A stretch of 64,000 nt of DNA from DATJGR01 sp963735085. Its GTDB lineage: Bacteria; Pseudomonadota; Gammaproteobacteria; Pseudomonadales; Azotimanducaceae. Both the position numbers and the translations under genes were made by a program. Of this stretch, positions 35,101 through 42,406 are shown one piece after another. Where the stretch lies: positions 868,001 to 932,000 of the forward strand of contig CAVTJP010000002.1 in NCBI GenBank assembly GCA_963735085.1, read 5' to 3'. The first letter of the stretch is position 1; every line of letters begins with the position of its first letter. The notes beneath the pieces are model-generated. The model saw only the letters and a program-made list of their open reading frames with translations, had not been told where the DNA came from and made no database searches.

Positions 35101-36053
35101 TCGCGAATCTCGCCCCCCGACCCCGTCGCGGCACCCGGATACGGTGCGATCGCGGTGGGATGATTGTGGGTCTCCACCTTCATCAGCACGTGCACCGGTT
35201 CGGCAACATAGCGATAGCGCTTGCTGTGCGGCTCGACGTCCCAGCGTTCGGTCCGATACCCCTCAATAACCGCTGCATTGTCGGAATACGCTGACAGAAT
35301 GCCGGCACCGTTGATGTGCCGATGCGTGTTGCGAATCATGTCGAACAGCGACAGAGGCGCCGCGGTGCCGTCGATCGTCCACCGCGCATTGAAAATCTTG
35401 TGCCGGCAATGCTCGGAATTGGCCTGCGCGAACATCATCAATTCGACATCGGTCGGGTCGCGGCCCAGTTCGCGGTAGGCATTTGCCAGATAATCGATTT
35501 CGACATCGCTGAGCGCGAGCCCCAGCGAAGCGTTGGCGAAGACCAGCGCTGCGCGCCCATTCGCCGTAAACGGAATCGTCGTTAGCGGCCGCGGCGTGTG
35601 GGTGCCGAACAACGTCGAGAAGTCGTCCCCAACCATCACACACTGGGTCATCCGGTCGTGAAGGACCGGTGCGATATCGCCAACCGAGGCGTTTCCCTGA
35701 ACGTACCAGCGTACGCCCCGCTCCACGCGTGTTACACCAGAGAGTCCGCAGATGCGAAATATGTCGGTCGCCTTGCTCGACCACGGCGAAATGGTTCCGG
35801 GACGTGGCAATACTGTCAAACGCGCCTCGCCGACACGGGGTGGCAGATTCGATCGCGGCCCGTACTCGAGCAGCATCTCCGCCCTGCCCCTCTCCGAAGC
35901 CGTCAGCGCCGCATCAAGTGCCAGCACATGCACGTATTGAGCAAACAGCGCCGAAACATCCGGCGCGCGGTTGCGCACCTGGTCGAGAATCTTGGCCAGC
36001 CGAAACGCGGAAAACGCCGGCGGTCCGGGCAGCACCCGCAGCGCGTGCGTCAT
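32112..36053 (-). CDS. purL: Phosphoribosylformylglycinamidine synthase (large single-chain form)
   Basis: Converts FGAR to FGAM with glutamine in purine synthesis. 1313 aa from ATG 36053, the gammaproteobacterial fused form: N-terminal domain, two AIRS-related synthetase domains (MKVETHNHPTAIAPYPGAATGSGGEIRDEGAVGRG; GAGGLSNALPEL; HDRSDGGLIVSALEMAFAG), and a C-terminal class I glutaminase domain with nucleophile Cys in LGVCNGCQMF and the His/Glu pair near VMPHPERVFR. Its ATG overlaps the tadA stop (ATGA), so translation is coupled. Confidence 0.98.
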   Translation of the reverse strand: MTHALRVLPGPPAFSAFRLAKILDQVRNRAPDVSALFAQYVHVLALDAALTASERGRAEMLLEYGPRSNLPPRVGEARLTVLPRPGTISPWSSKATDIFRICGLSGVTRVERGVRWYVQGNASVGDIAPVLHDRMTQCVMVGDDFSTLFGTHTPRPLTTIPFTANGRAALVFANASLGLALSDVEIDYLANAYRELGRDPTDVELMMFAQANSEHCRHKIFNARWTIDGTAAPLSLFDMIRNTHRHINGAGILSAYSDNAAVIEGYRTERWDVEPHSKRYRYVAEPVHVLMKVETHNHPTAIAPYPGAATGSGGEIRDEGAVGRGSKPKAGLVGFTTSHLNIPGDAQPWEIATGKPDRIVSALDIMLEGPIGAAAFNNEFGRPALTGYFRTFEYAANPNDLSRVRGYHKPVMVAGGIGTVRGEHVSPVPFTGVTRLVVLGGPSMLIGLGGGAASSMASGQSDSNLDFASVQRDNAEMQRRCQEVIDACVALGAANPIRRIHDVGAGGLSNALPELAKDAGLGGRFEIRRVPSADPGLAPLEIWCNEAQERYVLAVGQGDLATFEAICERERCPFAIVGDATREPRLVVEDAAFDNRPVDLPMDVLFARVPKLQRSFARRALPALPLQLANVTLADALDRVLRFPSVGSKQFLITIGDRSITGFVVRDQMVGPWQVPVADAAVTSLGFKTLQGEAMAMGERSPLALIDPAASARMAVAEALTNLASVEVADLSRVVLSANWMAAAGHEHEDQALFDAVAAVGLTLCPALGIAIPVGKDSLSMHTQWRDGSGEHTVTAPVTLIVSAFAPVPDVRSVATPVLRLDRERDTGSGSHSATRLLLIDLGRGANRLGGSALAQTYRQLGDDCPDVDDAAALAGFFRVIQDLLRTSTILAYHDRSDGGLIVSALEMAFAGRCGVDLDLSVLNVTSEADALAPLFAEELGAVLQVAESDVVEVRQRLAAIGLDDCAHDIGAPQAGRRVTIRSGPRVWLTADAATLQARWAETSYRMQRLRDDPECADEEFALIAADDPGMSVALTYAPDDDVAAPYANAPSINKGARPRVAVLREQGVNSHLEMAAVFERAGFDPFDVHMSDLLAGRRTLDEFNALVVCGGFSYGDVLGGGGGWAKSILYHEHIRDAFAAFFVRDTLSLGVCNGCQMFAQLKELIPGAQHWPRFVRNRSEQFEARASLVRINRVNSPWLDGMAGSVLPIAVAHGEGRAEFDDTDSLARLRRDHRVALQFVDNHHRVANRYPANPNGAVDGIAGVVNEDGRVLAVMPHPERVFRTINNSWHPDEWSEDGPWLRLFRNARVALG

Positions 36054-36559
36054 TGGCCATCCTGCGAACGAGGAGGCCCGATTATACGTGACGCATGGAC
36101 ACGCGCTTGGCGGCGCATCCGAAAGAACTCCCGCAACAGTGCGCCGCTCGGCTCCGAAAGCACCCCTTCGACGACTGCAACGCGATGGTTGAGCGAGGCG
36201 TTGTCGAGCACGGTTGCGGTGCTGACGATCGCGCCCGCACGCGGTTCGCGTGCGCCGAACACCAACGCTGCAATGCGCGCGTGGATCAGCGCCCCCGCAC
36301 ACATCGTGCAAGGTTCCACCGTCACGTACAGCGTCGCGCCGGGCAAGCGGTAGTTGCCGAGCCGCGATGCAGCGGCGCGCAACGCAACGATTTCCGCGTG
36401 GGCGGTGGGATCGTGGCTGCCGATCGGCTGATTGGCACCCTCACCAATCACCTCGCCACCGTGCACGACGACGGCACCGACTGGTACTTCACCCGCCCGC
36501 GCGGCGCACGCGGCCCAATCGAGCGCGCGTCGCATGAATGTCTCGTGATCCGCAGCCAC
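36050..36559 (-). CDS. tadA: tRNA-specific adenosine deaminase
   Basis: Deaminates A34 to inosine in tRNA-Arg(ACG). 169 aa. Zinc-binding deaminase motif: His54-Ala-Glu56 (TAHAEIVAL) and Pro83-Cys84-x-x-Cys87 (VEPCTMCAGAL), with the family's REFFRMRR C-terminal segment. Upstream of and overlapping purL. Confidence 0.97.
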   Translation of the reverse strand: MAADHETFMRRALDWAACAARAGEVPVGAVVVHGGEVIGEGANQPIGSHDPTAHAEIVALRAAASRLGNYRLPGATLYVTVEPCTMCAGALIHARIAALVFGAREPRAGAIVSTATVLDNASLNHRVAVVEGVLSEPSGALLREFFRMRRQARVHASRIIGPPRSQDGQ

Positions 36560-36662
36560 CCGATTCTGCCGAGCCTTATTCTGCCGAACCTTGAAGGCTG
36601 CGCATGATACGCAGGCCGGGCGGCTGAGGTAAGCTCAACGAGCGTTTTCCATAAGACTGGCC

Positions 36663-37823
36663 ATGAAGGTATCGCTTTTCTACCTGCCGATCGTCGGCAG
36701 CCACGCGGACATCACCGCCGGAATGGCCGGCGCCCGCCGCGACCTCTACCAGACGATGCTGCACGATGTCGCCGCGCAGGCGCGCCTCGCCGACTCGCTC
36801 GGCTACGATTCGATTTCGTTCACCGAGCACCACCTGCACATCGAGGGTTTCGAGTTGTCGAACAACCCGGTACTGCTCGACCTGTTCATCGGCATGCAGA
36901 CCAAGCACATCCGCGTCGGCCAACTCGGCATTGTGCTGCCGGCGAACAATCCGCTACGGGTCGCTGAAGACATCGCGATGCTCGATCACATGACCGGCGG
37001 GCGCGCCAATGCGGGCTTCGCGCGCGGTTACCAGCGGCGCTGGGTCGATATCTATGCGCAGCAGACTCACGGTATCGGCGGCGCGCTGCCGGATCAGCAC
37101 GACGACATCGATGCAACGAACCGTGAAGCATTCGAAGAGAACTTTCGCATCGTCAAGGCCGCGTGGTCGGACTCGCTGCTGCAGTTCGACGGCAAATACT
37201 GGCAGATCCCACGCGCCGGGACGCCTTGGGACCTGGAGGCTTCGAAGCTGTATGGTAAAGGTTCGGAAACCGGCACGTTGAAGGCAGTCGGCGTGGTACC
37301 GAAACCGCTGCAGCAGCCGCACCCACCGATCTTTCAGCCGTTCGCATCGTCACAGAACAGCATTGCCTGGTGTGCGCGTGAAGGCGTCACGGCAATTTTG
37401 CCGCCGCTACATCCAAAGCGTGAACGCGTACTGTTCGAACTCTACGCGCAGCAATCCGGCCGCCCGCTCGGCGATGGCATCGGCTATCTGCGCGATCTGA
37501 TCATCGCCGACAGCGATACCGAGGCGCGCGCGCTGTGGGGCCAATCGGCGGGATTCGTCGGCGGCGCGTGGTTTGCGCCGTTCGGCTTCAATCGAGGGCT
37601 CACCGATCCCGATACCGGTGCAATGCTCAGCATCGAGGAGATGATCGAACTCGGCCTGGTGCTGATCGGCACCGTCGACACCGTGCGGCGCCAGCTCGAT
37701 TCAATGCGCGCGCGATTGCCGATCGACTGGATATTCGCGTGGATGTACAACGGCGTGCTGCCGCATGAGCGACTGATGGCCACGATCGAACAGTTCGCCC
37801 GCGACGTAACGTGCCAGGCCTGA
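36663..37823 (+). CDS. LLM-class flavin-dependent oxidoreductase
   Basis: Bacterial luciferase-like (flavin-dependent) monooxygenase of 386 aa. TIM-barrel signatures: SISFTEHHLHIEGFELSNNPVLLDLFIGMQTKHIRVGQLGIVLPANNPLRVAEDIAMLDHMTGGRANAGFARGYQRRW, and the C-terminal LIGTVDTVRRQLDSM. The substrate cannot be told from sequence. No flavin reductase partner is adjacent. First gene of a short accessory-looking stretch. Confidence 0.85.
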   Translation: MKVSLFYLPIVGSHADITAGMAGARRDLYQTMLHDVAAQARLADSLGYDSISFTEHHLHIEGFELSNNPVLLDLFIGMQTKHIRVGQLGIVLPANNPLRVAEDIAMLDHMTGGRANAGFARGYQRRWVDIYAQQTHGIGGALPDQHDDIDATNREAFEENFRIVKAAWSDSLLQFDGKYWQIPRAGTPWDLEASKLYGKGSETGTLKAVGVVPKPLQQPHPPIFQPFASSQNSIAWCAREGVTAILPPLHPKRERVLFELYAQQSGRPLGDGIGYLRDLIIADSDTEARALWGQSAGFVGGAWFAPFGFNRGLTDPDTGAMLSIEEMIELGLVLIGTVDTVRRQLDSMRARLPIDWIFAWMYNGVLPHERLMATIEQFARDVTCQA

Positions 37824-37848
37824 AATCGTGAACGAGCTGTGATGCACC

Positions 37849-38580
37849 GTGATTGAATCCCTGCTGTTGACCTCGGCGCGCGTCTCTACGTTCGATGGAC
37901 AGCATCCGTTGACCAACGCAAGCGGTTTCTATTTCGAACGCGATGGCCGGCTGTTTCTGGTGACGAGCCGTCACGTGATGATCGACAAGCCGAGCAAACA
38001 TACCCCCGATCGCATCGAAATCGAACTGCACATCGACGCCAACAATCTGGCGAAATCCACCGGATTTTCGATTCCGCTGTACCGCAATCGCAAAAGCCTG
38101 TGGCGTCAGGCAGTGGACGCCGCAGGAGAAGTGGATGTCGCGGTGATCGAGATCGAGCGCGCGGCTTGGCCTGCAACTGCCGTGTATCGCGCGTTCACAC
38201 CGGACCATCTGCCTGACTCCCTCGATCAGGTCGAGGTGGGCACGTCACTGCTGCTGGTCGGATTTCCGCTCGGCTTTCACGACACGCTGCACCACATGCC
38301 GGTCGTGCGCCACGCGGTCAATGCGTCGTCGTTCGGCCTGCGTTTCCAGGGCAAGGGCTACTTCCTGACAGATGCACGGACGCATCGTGGCGTCAGCGGC
38401 GCATCGGTAGTCATGCGCGCGCCACATCACGACGACCGCCACGACGATTTGCCGTGGCTTCTGCTTGGTGTGCATTCGGCACGCCTGGATGTCGGTACGC
38501 GCGACCTGGAACTCGACGAAGCACTCGGTTTGAACTGCGCTTGGTATGCAGACATTCTGCTGACGCTGACCGAAGGTTGA
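37849..38580 (+). CDS. Orphan trypsin-like serine protease
   Basis: 243 aa chymotrypsin-fold protease with a readable triad: His42 (VTSRHVM), Asp96 (GEVDVAVIEIE), Ser183 (HRGVSGASVV). The nucleophile context is GVSGA rather than GDSGG. No signal peptide, PDZ domain or membrane span is seen, so it is probably cytoplasmic, unusual for this fold. The start is GTG at 37849. It follows the flavin oxidoreductase by 25 bp and is followed by a palindromic element. Substrate unknown. Confidence 0.75.
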   Translation: MIESLLLTSARVSTFDGQHPLTNASGFYFERDGRLFLVTSRHVMIDKPSKHTPDRIEIELHIDANNLAKSTGFSIPLYRNRKSLWRQAVDAAGEVDVAVIEIERAAWPATAVYRAFTPDHLPDSLDQVEVGTSLLLVGFPLGFHDTLHHMPVVRHAVNASSFGLRFQGKGYFLTDARTHRGVSGASVVMRAPHHDDRHDDLPWLLLGVHSARLDVGTRDLELDEALGLNCAWYADILLTLTEG

Positions 38581-38583
38581 GAT

Positions 38584-38648
38584 AGGGTCAGAGTGCTTCA
38601 CCCAAACAAGCAGCCGTGGCTCCACGTCGAATGAAGCACTCTGACCCT
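38584..38648. repeat. REP-like palindromic element
   Basis: Perfect 17-bp inverted repeat AGGGTCAGAGTGCTTCA (38584-38600) and its complement (38632-38648), with a smaller hairpin CGTGG-CT-CCACG in the 31-bp spacer. It sits between the convergent protease and epimerase genes and shares GGGTCAGA with the elements at 56839-56915. Could also act as a terminator, though no U-run follows. Confidence 0.8.
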
Positions 38649-38659
38649 CTGCCGCATAG

Positions 38660-39409
38660 CTAACGAAAATCCTCAGCCGCATCCATTGGCTCGTAGCCCA
38701 GCAAGCGTCGCGCCCGCTCGATGCTGCGATACCCATAACGATTGTTCGACAGCACAAAGAACTGCTCGTACCGGTCCGGGAGATTCGCAGTCATCGCGAG
38801 CCGGATCGCCTGCACCACGTCGCGCCGGCTGTTCCACACTGAAAACTGGCGCGCGTCTTGCGGCCGATCTGCTGTGTGCGCATAGCCGATGCGCAAACAC
38901 ACAACCTCGAGCCCGTGATTGTCGGCGAAATGCCGCCCAAGCGCCTCGCCCCACACTTTCGTGCTTGCGTAGAGATTCCGCGGCCGCGTCGGCATCGACT
39001 CGTCGATCAACGGCACCTGACCGATGCCGTCGTACTCGCCGGCAACCAGTTGTGCATACGGCGGCACCAGTTCCCAGCCCGCGACAACCGCGCCACTGCT
39101 GGCAAACACCACGCGCCGCACGCCGGCATCCGCGGCCGCCTGGAACACATTGCGCGTGCCGACGACATTGGTGGCCAGCAACGCATCCCAGCCAACGCCG
39201 TCGTGAATCTGCGCCGCGAGATGAATCACCACATCCTGGCCAGCAAATGCCCGCTGAATTCCGTTGAAGTCGTCGATGCTCGCGCGCGTGGTGGGAACGC
39301 CATTCACCGCACCGCGGTTCAATGCCGAGACGTCATGCTCCGTGCGTATCTCGTCCATCAACGCACGCCCAATGAGTCCGCTCAGCCCTGTCACGAGAAC
39401 GCGCATCAT
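38660..39409 (-). CDS. NAD-dependent epimerase/dehydratase family protein
   Basis: Extended SDR protein of 249 aa. Cofactor motif GLSGLIG at residues 8-14, an IHLAAQ segment at 62-67, a conserved Ser region FASSGA (102-107) and the catalytic pair Tyr147 and Lys151 in YASTK. Shorter than many sugar epimerases, so the substrate domain is small. The substrate is unknown. It follows an SDR gene by 32 bp on the same strand. Confidence 0.85.
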   Translation of the reverse strand: MMRVLVTGLSGLIGRALMDEIRTEHDVSALNRGAVNGVPTTRASIDDFNGIQRAFAGQDVVIHLAAQIHDGVGWDALLATNVVGTRNVFQAAADAGVRRVVFASSGAVVAGWELVPPYAQLVAGEYDGIGQVPLIDESMPTRPRNLYASTKVWGEALGRHFADNHGLEVVCLRIGYAHTADRPQDARQFSVWNSRRDVVQAIRLAMTANLPDRYEQFFVLSNNRYGYRSIERARRLLGYEPMDAAEDFR

Positions 39410-39441
39410 TGTTCAACCGTCTGCAGATGCAATACCGCAAT

Positions 39442-40230
39442 TCAGAACGTGCTGTTGCCCACTCCACCATCGATCGCCAGGCTCTGGCCCACGACATATT
39501 TTGCCTGCCGACTACACAGCAGCGCGCAGAACACACCGAAGTCTTCTGCATCGCCGAAGCCGCCCTGAGGGATGCGGACTTGTCGCGCGAACTTCGCAGC
39601 CTCCTCAGCGTAGGTCGTACCATTGGCAGCCGCACGATCGTTGAAACCCTGTTCGATTCCAGCCGTGTGATGCATGCCGGGCAGTAGATTGTTGAGGATC
39701 ACATTGTGCCGCGCCACCTTCTTCGACACCGCAACCATATAGTTGTTGAGTGCCGCGCGTGGCGCGCCGGACAAAATGCGGATCTCCACCGGATACTTGG
39801 CGGAACCGGTACCGATGTTGACGATGCGCCCCCACTTGCGTTCGATCATGCCGCCGATCGTGGCGCGGATGAACTCCACCGGGCTGATCAACGTCACCGC
39901 GAGATTGGCCTGCCAATCCTCGGGTTCGATCGCCAGATAATCACCGGTGACCTGCGGTGGCGAGCACGTCATCACCAGAATGTCCGGGCGCGGACATGCG
40001 GCAAGAATCTTCGCCCGGCCCGCGGTGGTGCTGTGGTCCGCCATCACCGCAGTGACCGTTGCGCCGGTTTCGCGCGCGATGTCAGAACAGGTATCCCGCA
40101 GCCGCTCTTCGCCGCGTGCGGAGATCACGACATTCACACCTTCACGCGCCAGCGCGAGCGCACTGCCGCGCCCGAGGCCAGCACTGCCTCCGTTGACGAT
40201 CGCCTGTTTGCCACGGATGCCGAGGTCCAT
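39442..40230 (-). CDS. SDR-family protein lacking the Tyr-x3-Lys active site
   Basis: Classical-length short-chain dehydrogenase fold of 262 aa. The glycine-rich nucleotide motif is present but altered (NGGSAGLG at 13-20, where TGxxxGxG is usual), the NNAG motif is replaced by MTCSPP near 87-92, and after Ser143 the expected YxxxK reads LSGAPR (153-158). The C-terminal QSLAIDGGVGNSTF is family-like. Either it binds substrate without standard catalysis or it belongs to an SDR subgroup with another mechanism. Operon with the epimerase. Confidence 0.8.
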   Translation of the reverse strand: MDLGIRGKQAIVNGGSAGLGRGSALALAREGVNVVISARGEERLRDTCSDIARETGATVTAVMADHSTTAGRAKILAACPRPDILVMTCSPPQVTGDYLAIEPEDWQANLAVTLISPVEFIRATIGGMIERKWGRIVNIGTGSAKYPVEIRILSGAPRAALNNYMVAVSKKVARHNVILNNLLPGMHHTAGIEQGFNDRAAANGTTYAEEAAKFARQVRIPQGGFGDAEDFGVFCALLCSRQAKYVVGQSLAIDGGVGNSTF

Positions 40231-40249
40231 GTGTCTGTGCGCCGACCGA

Positions 40250-40729
40250 TCAGGCCGGCGGAATGCGCAGCATCTGCCCCGGGTAGATCTTGTTTGGATC
40301 CGACAGCATCGGCTTGTTCGCGTCGAAGATCTTCATGTACGCCGACGCATTGCCATACGCTTCCTTGGCAATCTTCGACAGCGTATCGCCGGATTTCACC
40401 TCGCGAAAGGCCGACGCAGGCGCGGCCGCGGCAACAGTCAACTGGTCATCGACCTTGGCAACAGAACGCACGTTGCCGCAGCACAATGCCACTTTCTCTT
40501 TGGTGGCCTGGTCGGCCGCCACACCTGCAACCGCAACGGTTTGGCTGGCGCCGTCATACTTCACGTCGAGATTGCTCACGTTCAGGCCCTGCGCGGTGAT
40601 GTACTTCTTGATCGCCTCCGATGCGGTGGCGTTGAGTGCGGCGACGTCCGGCTTTGCCTGCGTTTCCGCCGTGTGCGCGGGGCTGAATAGCTTCTCGCCG
40701 GCATCCTGCAGAAAACTGATGAGACTCAT
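40250..40729 (-). CDS. kbp: BON-LysM protein Kbp (YgaU-like)
   Basis: 159 aa small protein with an N-terminal BON domain (about residues 35-98, LDVKYDGASQTVAVAGVAADQATKEKVALCCGNVRSVAKVDDQL) and a C-terminal LysM domain (FREVKSGDTLSKIAKEAYGNASAYMKIFDANKPML). E. coli YgaU/Kbp of the same architecture is a cytoplasmic potassium-binding protein. No signal peptide is visible, consistent with that. Confidence 0.92.
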   Translation of the reverse strand: MSLISFLQDAGEKLFSPAHTAETQAKPDVAALNATASEAIKKYITAQGLNVSNLDVKYDGASQTVAVAGVAADQATKEKVALCCGNVRSVAKVDDQLTVAAAAPASAFREVKSGDTLSKIAKEAYGNASAYMKIFDANKPMLSDPNKIYPGQMLRIPPA

Positions 40730-40816
40730 TGATCTGGGCTCCTTACGTTGCTTTGACGTGTACGAAATGGTTTCGCGCCCTCGATGCTCTCGCGATCAAC
40801 TGGATATGGCAAACGG

Positions 40817-42400
40817 CTATTCCCACTCGATCGTCGCGGGCGGCTTCGACGACACATCGTAAACAACCCGGGATACACCGTCGATTTCATTGATGATCTG
40901 ATTCGAGACAGCAGCGATCAATTCATACGGCAAGTGTGCCCAGCGCGCCGTCATGAAGTCTGTCGTTTCCACCGCGCGCAACGCGATGACGTGCGCATAG
41001 CGCCGCGCATCGCCAACGACGCCGACCGACCGCACGGGCAGGAACACCGCAAATGCCTGGCTGACCTTGTCGTAGTAGCCCTCCCGGCGCAGCGTATCGA
41101 TGAAAATCGCATCGGCGCGCCGCAACGTATCGGCATATTCGGCGTTGATTTCACCGAGAATCCGTACGCCGAGACCGGGGCCGGGAAATGGGTGGCGCAT
41201 CACCATCGTCTCCGGCAACCCCAGCGCAAGGCCCACGCGGCGCACTTCGTCCTTGAACAGTTCGCGCAGCGGTTCGATCAGCTTCAATTTCATGCGCGCC
41301 GGCAGGCCGCCGACATTATGGTGCGACTTGATCACGTGGGCCTTGCCGAATTTAGTCGCGGCTGACTCGATGACGTCGGGATAGATGGTGCCCTGCGCGA
41401 GCCATTCGACTCCCGGAATGCGGTGCGCCTCGCGATCGAATACGTCGATGAACGTGCGGCCAATGATCTTGCGTTTGTCTTCCGGGTCCGAAGCACCGCG
41501 CAGATTGCTGAGAAATTCCTCGGCCGCGTCCACGCAGATCAGATTCAGACTGAGTGCATTCGATGGCGAAAACGTCTGCTCGACCTCTTCGCGCTCACCC
41601 AGACGCAACAAGCCGTGATCGACGAATACGCACGTGAGTTGATCGCCGATCGCGCGCGACAGCAATGCGGCAACGACACTCGAATCGACACCGCCGGACA
41701 ATCCCAGCACCACCTTACCGTCACCGACCTGCTCGCGCACCATCGTGATTGCGTCAGCAATGATGTTCTGCGGTGTCCACAACCCGCGGCACTTGCAGAT
41801 ATCGCGCGCGAAACGGCGAATCATTTCGGCACCGTCTGCGGTATGGGTCACTTCGGGGTGGAACTGTACCGCATAGATCGATCTCGATTCGTCCGCCATA
41901 GCCGCGATCGGTGCGCTCAATGTGGAGGCGATGCATTCGAAGCCGGGCGGCAGTTCGACGACCTTGTCGCCATGGCTCATCCAGACATCGAGTTCGCCGT
42001 CACGTATCGACGGCAACGCGGAGAGCAACGCCGACTGCTTCTCGATACGAATACGCGCATGCCCGAATTCGCGCTGTTGCGACCCCTGCACGCGGCCGCC
42101 GAGTTGCTGTGCCAGCGCCTGCATGCCGTAGCAGATACCGAGAATCGGCACGCCGAGTTCGAATACCGCATCAGGAACCCGCGGCGTGCTGTCGCTGGTG
42201 ACGGTCTCGGGGCCACCCGACAGCACGATACCGCGCGGGTCGAATTCACGAATGAACTCGGCGGGAATATCGAACGGATGAATCTCGCAGTAAACGCCGG
42301 CTTCGCGAACGCGCCGCGCGATCAATTGCGTATATTGGGCGCCAAAATCGATGACGAGGAGCCGCTCCTCATGGAGACCCTTGGTTGCCTGCGCGTTCAA
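40817..42400 (-). CDS. guaA: GMP synthase (glutamine-hydrolysing)
   Basis: Converts XMP to GMP. 527 aa: class I glutaminase domain with nucleophile region LGICYGMQALAQQLGG and the FHPEVTHT His/Glu, then the ATP pyrophosphatase domain with the PP-loop LGLSGGVDSSV, then the dimerization domain (RHPFPGPGLGVRILG, ending TIEWE). Six bases after guaB; operon guaB-guaA. Confidence 0.99.
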   Translation of the reverse strand: MNAQATKGLHEERLLVIDFGAQYTQLIARRVREAGVYCEIHPFDIPAEFIREFDPRGIVLSGGPETVTSDSTPRVPDAVFELGVPILGICYGMQALAQQLGGRVQGSQQREFGHARIRIEKQSALLSALPSIRDGELDVWMSHGDKVVELPPGFECIASTLSAPIAAMADESRSIYAVQFHPEVTHTADGAEMIRRFARDICKCRGLWTPQNIIADAITMVREQVGDGKVVLGLSGGVDSSVVAALLSRAIGDQLTCVFVDHGLLRLGEREEVEQTFSPSNALSLNLICVDAAEEFLSNLRGASDPEDKRKIIGRTFIDVFDREAHRIPGVEWLAQGTIYPDVIESAATKFGKAHVIKSHHNVGGLPARMKLKLIEPLRELFKDEVRRVGLALGLPETMVMRHPFPGPGLGVRILGEINAEYADTLRRADAIFIDTLRREGYYDKVSQAFAVFLPVRSVGVVGDARRYAHVIALRAVETTDFMTARWAHLPYELIAAVSNQIINEIDGVSRVVYDVSSKPPATIEWE

Positions 42401-42406
42401 TCGGCG

